From: Helochares maculicollis
Lineage: Eukaryota > Arthropoda > Insecta > Coleoptera > Hydrophilidae
Direction of reading: 5' to 3'
NCBI GenBank assembly: GCA_033557835.1
Contig: JAWQRO010000222.1
Span: 1 to 47,984 of the forward strand
Length of the DNA stretch: 47,984 nucleotides
Shown here: piece after piece, positions 41,309 to 47,984 of the stretch
How positions within the stretch are numbered: the stretch's first letter is position 1
How the letters are laid out: each line of letters starts with the position of its first letter
Notes under the pieces: generated by a model
What the model was told of the DNA's origin: nothing
Database searches by the model: none
The model's input: only the letters and a program-made list of their open reading frames with translations
Position numbers and translations under genes: made by a program

Positions 41309-41346
41309 TCCTTAGCTTGATTAATCAAATAATTAATCAACTAATC
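41309..41346. promoter_or_regulatory. ATTA/TAAT cluster with a perfect TTGATTAATCAA palindrome
   Basis: The 12-bp palindrome TTGATTAATCAA (41317-41328) is followed within three bases by AATTAATCAA and then CTAATC, and preceded by CAATTAATTATT (about 41299). TGATTAAT resembles composite Hox-Extradenticle sites of insects. In AT-rich DNA such words arise often, so an enhancer role is only a suggestion. Confidence 0.2.
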
Positions 41347-41732
41347 TATTGTACACGTGCTTAGACAATTGAAATGACCAAATCCATCTAAATCAAAGCA
41401 TAGTTTTTCTGTAATTGTATTGTATATAAATATATTTTATTTGTGGTTGTCACATGATCTAATAACTACTTAAAATACGTCTGGACATTGATGATTTTTT
41501 AAAATATCCCTCAATAGATAATAGCAATATCTAACAAACTGTAGTAACTGGACACTGGGGTAAAGAGGCCGATTTTAACAACAGTTTTTGTTTCCTCAGT
41601 ATAATGCTTTGGGGCTCTTATCTATAAATATTTAATTGAAATCGCATTCTTTGTGTTACAAAGTTTCAAATTATTATCTTAACTTGGTGTCCACTAAATA
41701 AATGAAATAAATAACTCCTTCTTGTTAATCTA

Positions 41733-42450
41733 TTGTCTAAACCTCGGTTTTGTTCTATTTAATTGTGTCGTTTTCGTTCTATCTTTGCTTCTGTTTCTGA
41801 ATTTCTCTTGCACATACGCAGCTCTTTGCTTACATATCACAAATAAGGCCTTACTTTTATTCATAATTCTTGATCGCAGCTCATGAAGGTAGCGTCTCCA
41901 TCATCTCTTTAAGGTTACCTCATTTGATATTTTGTTTATCCTGTTTATGGGCAATATTTTGGTGTACTCCAAGATTTCTGATGCATGTTGTTCGCTACTG
42001 CCTTTGTTTTCAAGATTTTGAACAACTAGGAGTTGAAAGCTTGATATTACAGATAAACTATCTGATATTTATGAATTCTTTGAAATACCTTTACCTCCCA
42101 CTTCTAATTTTTGGGTTCCATTTTGATATCTCTAATTTCATTTTTGCCAATGTTTAGTTTTTGTATTTCTCCCAAATTTTTTGTGTACACCTCTGTTTTA
42201 CACATGAAATATATTTTAATCGTGCCCATTAGATATTTTTTTGAAGGCATATGATGTTTTCTTCTCATTTGGTGAAGCAATAGGTTCCTTGCTATGTACA
42301 CATTGAACCAAACGGGTTTTACATTAATCTGGTCTTAGTTGATATCTATCAGACTGATTCCAAGAGTGCAGTACAATTCTAGTAATGTTTGAACAAAGAT
42401 GCTCAATATTTTGATACGCGCTATCTGTTCTATGGCTTTTGTTTCAACTA
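41733..42450 (-). other. Possible decayed coding stretch, unidentified
   Basis: On the minus strand, two successive frames carry few stops. From about 42450 down to 42104 there is one internal stop. After a frame change, from 42068 to 41733 there is a single TGA in about 112 codons. The translations are rich in Lys, Glu, Ile and Asn and match nothing I recognise. Given how many frames the window offers, runs like this are expected by chance a number of times, so this is a weak call. Confidence 0.12.
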
Positions 42451-45400
42451 ATCATTTGATATTATCTAAAAACTCACTTGAAAATTTGATATTAGCTAAG
42501 CAAAATTAAATTTAGTTTTCTAGTTCTTCTTTAGATTCGTCTTCCCCTGTATTATCTAGAATTTCTCTATGCATAGCAGACACAATTCAATTAAAAGTCA
42601 TAACGTGTTGAGCTTACATGTTAAATATTTTCCCAATACTTTTATACTGCTTACTTGTTGTTTCCGTTCGAACAGCAGCGGCCTTCCTTTTTTCCGAACT
42701 CATATAACTTAGGAAAACTCTGTTGGTCATCTACTTTCACACTGAGCTAACAATTGGTTAAAAAAAGAAGCCGTAAATGTTGGTTTTAGACGGACTTTAC
42801 TTTAAAATCGAAAGTGTGACAAAAACACAACTCTCAGATGCTATGTTATAATTGGCATGTCAAAATAGTTGCTGAAATATTAAACAAATTTCTCAAAAAG
42901 CTGAATCATATTCCTTAACCGTGCTTTTAGTGACAAAAAGAGATAATGCTTATATATTTATTGGTATTACCGAATTGGTGAGTGTAGATGCTTTTTATGC
43001 CGAATTTGTGATTGTACTGTCGATATTATGTTATAAACGAAAGTTCGTTCATAAAAATCGAATCTTATCAAGCCAATTTGACACGATGTTTAACGTAAGC
43101 TACTATGAGAAAAAGTAAAATATTTCTTTTACTTTTGCTGACATACCACAACGCATATATCAAACAATACCAAGCATACGTTTTGTTTTAGACTTCAACG
43201 TAATCATTGGCTTATAGATTGCAAATTCGAATCTTAGTTCTGATCAAAATAAATGAGTCTGCACTGCTTCTGCATATTTGTATATACAGGCTGTCTTCGC
43301 CTAGAAACTTCAACGGTTCTATGAAACAGTTATGTAAACTTACAGGCGGAATTTAAGTGGCGTCTGAAAACTTGGATATTTATAAGGGTTCATAAGCTCA
43401 TTGTTCCTACTAACAAGAGCAATCTAAGACACAGTGGCATTATGTAATGCGGCAGCAAATATCATTTTGAAATGTTATAAAATGAATTCAGTGGAGGTCA
43501 ATACACTGAAAATCACACATCTAACTGGAGAGCTAACAATTGCAAGGGCCCGGAACGCAAGCGCCAAGTATTTCCTCCGTTAATGCGGTAGACTGTTGCA
43601 GACAAAACAATTTGTCCCAATGCATTAGATTGACACAACTGTATTGATTGTTGCACAAGATCAAGTGACCAATGATGACCAAATAGCGGAGTAAATCCCG
43701 TCCGTCTGGAACTAAATCCCACAGACGTAATAATATGGATAGAGCTCGCTCTCCATTGACTGTTTCGATTGCGGTCTTTGAAAGAGAATTTGACTCTGGA
43801 AATCACTTCAAATTGCTAAAGCGCTCCATTGCATCAAGTCAAACATTGCATTGATTTATAGAGCTGATTGTTACTCTAACATTAAAAGCTACAACGGAGA
43901 ATGTGTTGTTTGAGACAGTCATAGAGTGCCAGGCCTGTAAGCTTTCGCCTTGTTTTCTAATTATCCATTATTCATTATCTACTATTCATTTTCAATAATT
44001 CTATTTGTATGTAGATTAATAATTTGTCTTAGAGATATATTTTTACATACATTTTTAACCAAGACGTCTTGGTCGTATACTGATATATTAATAAGTAGAC
44101 GCAGTGGCTAAGCTAAGTAAATTTTCAATATGTTCAATCTTTTCTTTATTTTCAATATAAATTAATTTTTGTATCAAAAAAATATGAAATTAAGTACGTA
44201 AATTGTATAATACAAAAGTCAATCGAAATCACGACAGTAAATAAAATTAAACTGATTATTGGCCCCTATAAGGTATTTTTATATAAGTATCTTTTGTAAA
44301 CCAACATATTATTCATGGCTATAAATATTTTTTGTTAATTGACATCAATTCTACGCACTGTATATAACATGATAGATTTTAGCTGCTTTGACATCTATAA
44401 GACAGTTCATCAAATGCAGCCCTGGAGAAAGAAATAAATTCCATATTGTCATAAAAAGCAAGCAGCTTTCAAAACCAATAATTAATTAAATTTACCCTTT
44501 GTTACCTTAAGGTTTTGGTAGAGCGTCATTCTGATAATCTTATTCATATGTGCGGTGATGCTTATGTTTAAACTTTTTATAATTTAACAGGTTGGCTTTA
44601 TTTTTTCTACTATTGGATTTTAAGTCGTCGTCATTGTTTATATTATCCAAATCTTGTAAACAGGATGGAGGTAGCTGAAATACCTAACCCAACGCGTTTA
44701 AAACGTCTTTCGTTATTCGCGCATTTCATGATTTGCCCTTGTGGTTTTGCAATATTAAGCCATAACGGCCAATTTCTAATGGTACGTACACAGATTTACA
44801 GAAATTTGATTGCACCAATCTATCTTTGAGTCTCTAATATGCCCTCTTCCCACTGCCTATATATACAGACTCTTCATTGAATACTTCTTAACGAAGTTTA
44901 AAGTCAATAATAAGTCTGAAGTGTCCTCCAAGTAACATTCCCTTATACATATAGTGCTAGAGGAATTTCGAATGTACAAATTTAAAAATTTACTTTTTAA
45001 GATTATTTATGATAATATGCGAAATATTTGTTCTAAAAGCTGAGGTCAAGGTCTCCTACAGCCGAATGTTTCTGAATTTTATAGTGTTAATTTTATTAGA
45101 AAAAATGCCTATATCTATAATTTATTTTACTAATGGTTTAGCAGCTACCTTACAAGCACAACATTTTTAAAGATATAAGTTAGCAGACAAAATTAATTCA
45201 ATGGCTCTCCAATCCTGAAAATGGAAAAAATTCTCAAGGCAAAATCACAAAGCCATCAATACTTTACTTGATGCAATACCGAAAATGCTTAAAGCTTTAC
45301 GACGCCTAAAACATGGTAAATTGAAAAATGGATGTTGCAATAAACGAAACAAAACTTTTATTCAGTAATTCAAATTTAATATAATAGTTTTCGTAAAATA

Positions 45401-45808
45401 TTTCTTTTGAGAGTTTATATTGCTTTTGATCTGTATGTAATAAAAATGCTCCCAAAATTTTAATCAAAATAACTTCATCATATCTTTATTTCGTTTAATA
45501 TTATTTAAAGCAGATTTAGCAGCTGCACCTGTGCATAAAACAATTTGTTGCGACTCGTAGCAATTGATATTTTAATTAAATTTTAGGAAGTGAATTATCT
45601 CAGCTCACAATTTCAGGCTTCATGCAGGGAATGCAGTTAGAACTGTTTCAGCAGTTGCAATGTGAAGGTCTGCACTTAATCTTATTTTGTTAATTAAGTT
45701 TACTGCCAGAAAGTAATCTAGGTATTTAATTCCAACTGATATAAAATATACTTTTGTGTAATGGATTAGAGTAAATGACTAGCTTCACCTAAGGGTTTAT
45801 TGTCCACA

Positions 45809-45915
45809 CAACGTAACGTTGCATAGCTTCGTTTTGCGTTGCGACGCGATTGTACGCTCCGCTATACATCGCGTCCATTGCTTTTCAGCGAATCGCCCCG
45901 CATCGCGACGCTCTA
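45809..45915. other. GC-rich island of repeated GCGACGC/GCGATG words
   Basis: CG-rich words cluster here: the odd palindrome CAACGTAACGTTG (45809-45821), then GTTGCGACGCGAT, CATCGCGTCC, CGAATCGCCCCG and CATCGCGACGCTC within about 70 bp, several in opposite orientation. Surroundings are strongly AT-rich. Subterminal arrays of this style occur in some cut-and-paste transposons and MITEs, but no target duplication or matching terminal repeats were found. Confidence 0.35.
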
Positions 45916-46257
45916 GAAAGATCTCTGCAAGGCTAAAACTTTTTGTTAGAGTTGTTTAAGCGAAACGTGTTCTCCATATTTATCTGCATACGTATAAAGT
46001 TTAACGAGTCTACTGCAATAATCATGCTAATTTGAACTATTATGCAAATAATTTTGACGTTATCGTAGTTTCGCAAAGAACGCTAGAAATTATTTTTAAT
46101 CTCCTTAAGTTTCTCGGGGTATTTTCTAATAATTTTATGTTCCGCCAGGATAACTTCTACGAGCTGCTTGTATTTAGTTTAGCACTGGTGATCTTCACTC
46201 AATTTCCATTTAGAATATTAGAAAACGTTCTTAGTTGATTATTATATCTATTCAGAT

Positions 46258-46275
46258 GCGCTCAATACTGAGCGC
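46258..46275. repeat. Perfect hairpin GCGCTCA-ATAC-TGAGCGC
   Basis: Seven-base perfect arms with a four-base loop in AT-rich DNA. There is no following T-run or gene end, so a terminator-like reading is not supported. Confidence 0.8.
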
Positions 46276-47984
46276 GCTTCGTTATTTGCTCACGCTTTTT
46301 CTAGTATATCTAAATTATTGTTGTTAATAATCTTAAATTGCTGAATAATAAAATGTGAAAAGTCTCATCTTCATTGCCGAAAATAAGAAAAATAGCAAAG
46401 TTTAAGAGCATACTAAAACTTCTTTGAATTTAGAATAAATTTTCAACAGCTGAAAGCTTGTTAGAAAAATCCATTAAAAAGCTTATTGACCCTTCTTTAC
46501 TAGTTTGTCTTATTGCACCCGATGATCCGATACTGCATTCTCATTACTCGATCCATAGATATGTCTACAGGAAACGGCGTGTTATTTTGTGGTTCTATCT
46601 TGGAAACTAATTGCCAATTTACCCCAAAAGTATCGCTGATCTATCTTGTGAAAAATACTCAAGAACTTATCTATTGATTAAATCGTTAGCTTTTGCTCGA
46701 GACTTGGACGCAGGCTTGCTTTCTGCCCCTCAAACTCAAAGGCCATTGCATTGTACTGCACCTACATAACAACCATATTGTAGTTACAGCAGCATTGAAT
46801 TTGATATTAGAGATATTTCCGGTCGATTCATCTTAAAATTTTCTGCACCAGTAGTTTGGGTGCATGTTTCCCTTACGTTTTATCTAACAATCCTCTCTTG
46901 GATGAGATAGTGTCTGTTGCCGTTGCAGCTTTACTGCGGAGACATTATAACAAATTGAACAGTTAGGGAGTTTCTGTTGTAACTATAAACATCGGATTCA
47001 TGATGATTATTTGTACCGTAGCAAATCCAGACATATTGCAGACAGGTCTTACACCAATAAGCCAGCACAATATAAACAGATTGCTACATTTTCCTCGAAA
47101 TTATTTTCCATCAACCTCTCTCTGCTCTAGTTACTTAGAGTAGCTCTGTATGCTTAGCAATTTTTAGCTTTATGATCTTGTTACATACCGGATTTTACCC
47201 TGAATAAGAGTTTAATTTAAATGCATAAGGAAAGGAATTATGCATAACCCTTTGGAGGTTTAAGACTTTAATGCATGCACGTTGGTTTTAATTTCCAACC
47301 TTTTGTCGTAAAGTTGGCGGTCGAAGCTTAATCTAGAAAAATGGAGCACTCTACGGAAATTTTTCTGAAAATGAAATCAATTTCCCCATCCTCCAATGTG
47401 GCGAGAAAAGACTTTGGGCCCCCTATCGTGAAAACATATCCAGAAAAATCCGGAGCGCTCAGGATATCAAATACAAACATACAAACTTCCAATTCGCCCA
47501 AGCGTTCCTATCACTTTGGATTATTATTTAATGGTTCCGAAGGATGAAGCGTCAGATAAATGGTAATATACAACGCCATTCCAAAGAATAGCGATTAGCA
47601 GTTGTCCCCTGAATTGCAGCTAACAACAAAACTTAACCATCTGGAAGAAATAACAAATTTTTTCGCCCCACTCGATTCCCTCCCACCGACAGTGAAGTTA
47701 ATCATCTTAAGTGCCGAATTACTTTTAGTTTTGTAGCTTAGGGAGACTTTTTAAGGGTCATCAAAGGAGATAATTCACCCTAGGCCCTCAGGAGGCCCCT
47801 GCATGACTCGATGGTAATACGTCATTAAATCTTAATAAAAGTGTTAGGTTTCTTGATGCAACTTGATGTACGAAGCGATGGGCTATGATTCAAATGGAGC
47901 ATTTCGACTTCTAAAACCATATTTTGTAGGTAGAAACAAAAAATTCAAAAACGTTTCATTTCATAAACACTTAATCATTGGACT

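Larger units (their letters stand above)
26795..47984. other. Noncoding DNA, probably intron 2 of the dynein gene (second part)
   Basis: Twenty-one kilobases without a gene I can support. The longest open frame is 124 codons (29243-29617, +); it has no recognisable domain. Others are 60-97 codons and often overlap on opposite strands. No dynein motor motif, splice-flanked exon, further transposon open frame, tRNA or rRNA was seen. Local structures (hairpins, a minisatellite, pyrimidine-rich tracts near 32.6-32.9 and 39.8-40.4 kb, GC-rich islands) are listed separately. Confidence 0.5.

Noticed and set aside
43513..43806. 97-codon minus-strand frame
   Set aside because: No recognisable family, no neighbouring exon, and no sign of splice sites; treated as chance.

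Overview
The window looks like nuclear DNA of an insect, most likely a fly (Diptera). It is AT-rich and gene-poor. It holds one clearly recognisable protein-coding locus with a 59-bp GT..AG intron, which is fly-like in size, and one dead mariner transposon. No bacterial gene layout, operon, CRISPR array, rRNA or complete tRNA is visible. The species and chromosome cannot be read from the sequence.

Layout. Positions 1-4031 hold no recognisable gene, only short simple repeats. Positions 4032-6410 (+) encode the N-terminal tail of an axonemal dynein heavy chain in two exons (4032-4830 and 4890-6410). They give 773 complete codons and end inside the start of the linker region, at a strong GTAAGA splice donor (6411). 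The AAA+ motor, microtubule-binding stalk and C-terminus, roughly another 3,200 residues in this family, are not in the window. Positions 6411-25560 and 26793-47984 show no exon I can support. They are either one very large intron (at least 41.5 kb) or, if the gene is a truncated copy, intergenic DNA. Inside this desert lies a 1.23-kb mariner element (25561-26792) with TA flanks and inverted ends. Its transposase is broken by several stops and frame changes and has lost two of its three catalytic aspartates.

The rest is AT-rich noncoding DNA with small local structures: a four-unit 19-bp minisatellite (32592-32667), a four-unit AGGTC array, several perfect hairpins, GC-rich islands near 9.1-9.5 kb and 45.8-45.9 kb, and an ATTA/TAAT cluster near 41.3 kb. 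Many 60-120 codon open frames occur, but their number, overlap and lack of recognisable motifs fit chance.

The main point of interest is the dynein gene: a normal-looking tail, reading frame intact, followed by more than 41 kb with no next exon. Giant introns of this kind are known from Y-linked fly dynein heavy chain genes. However, the flanking DNA here is not visibly satellite- or transposon-rich, so a Y location is only one hypothesis.
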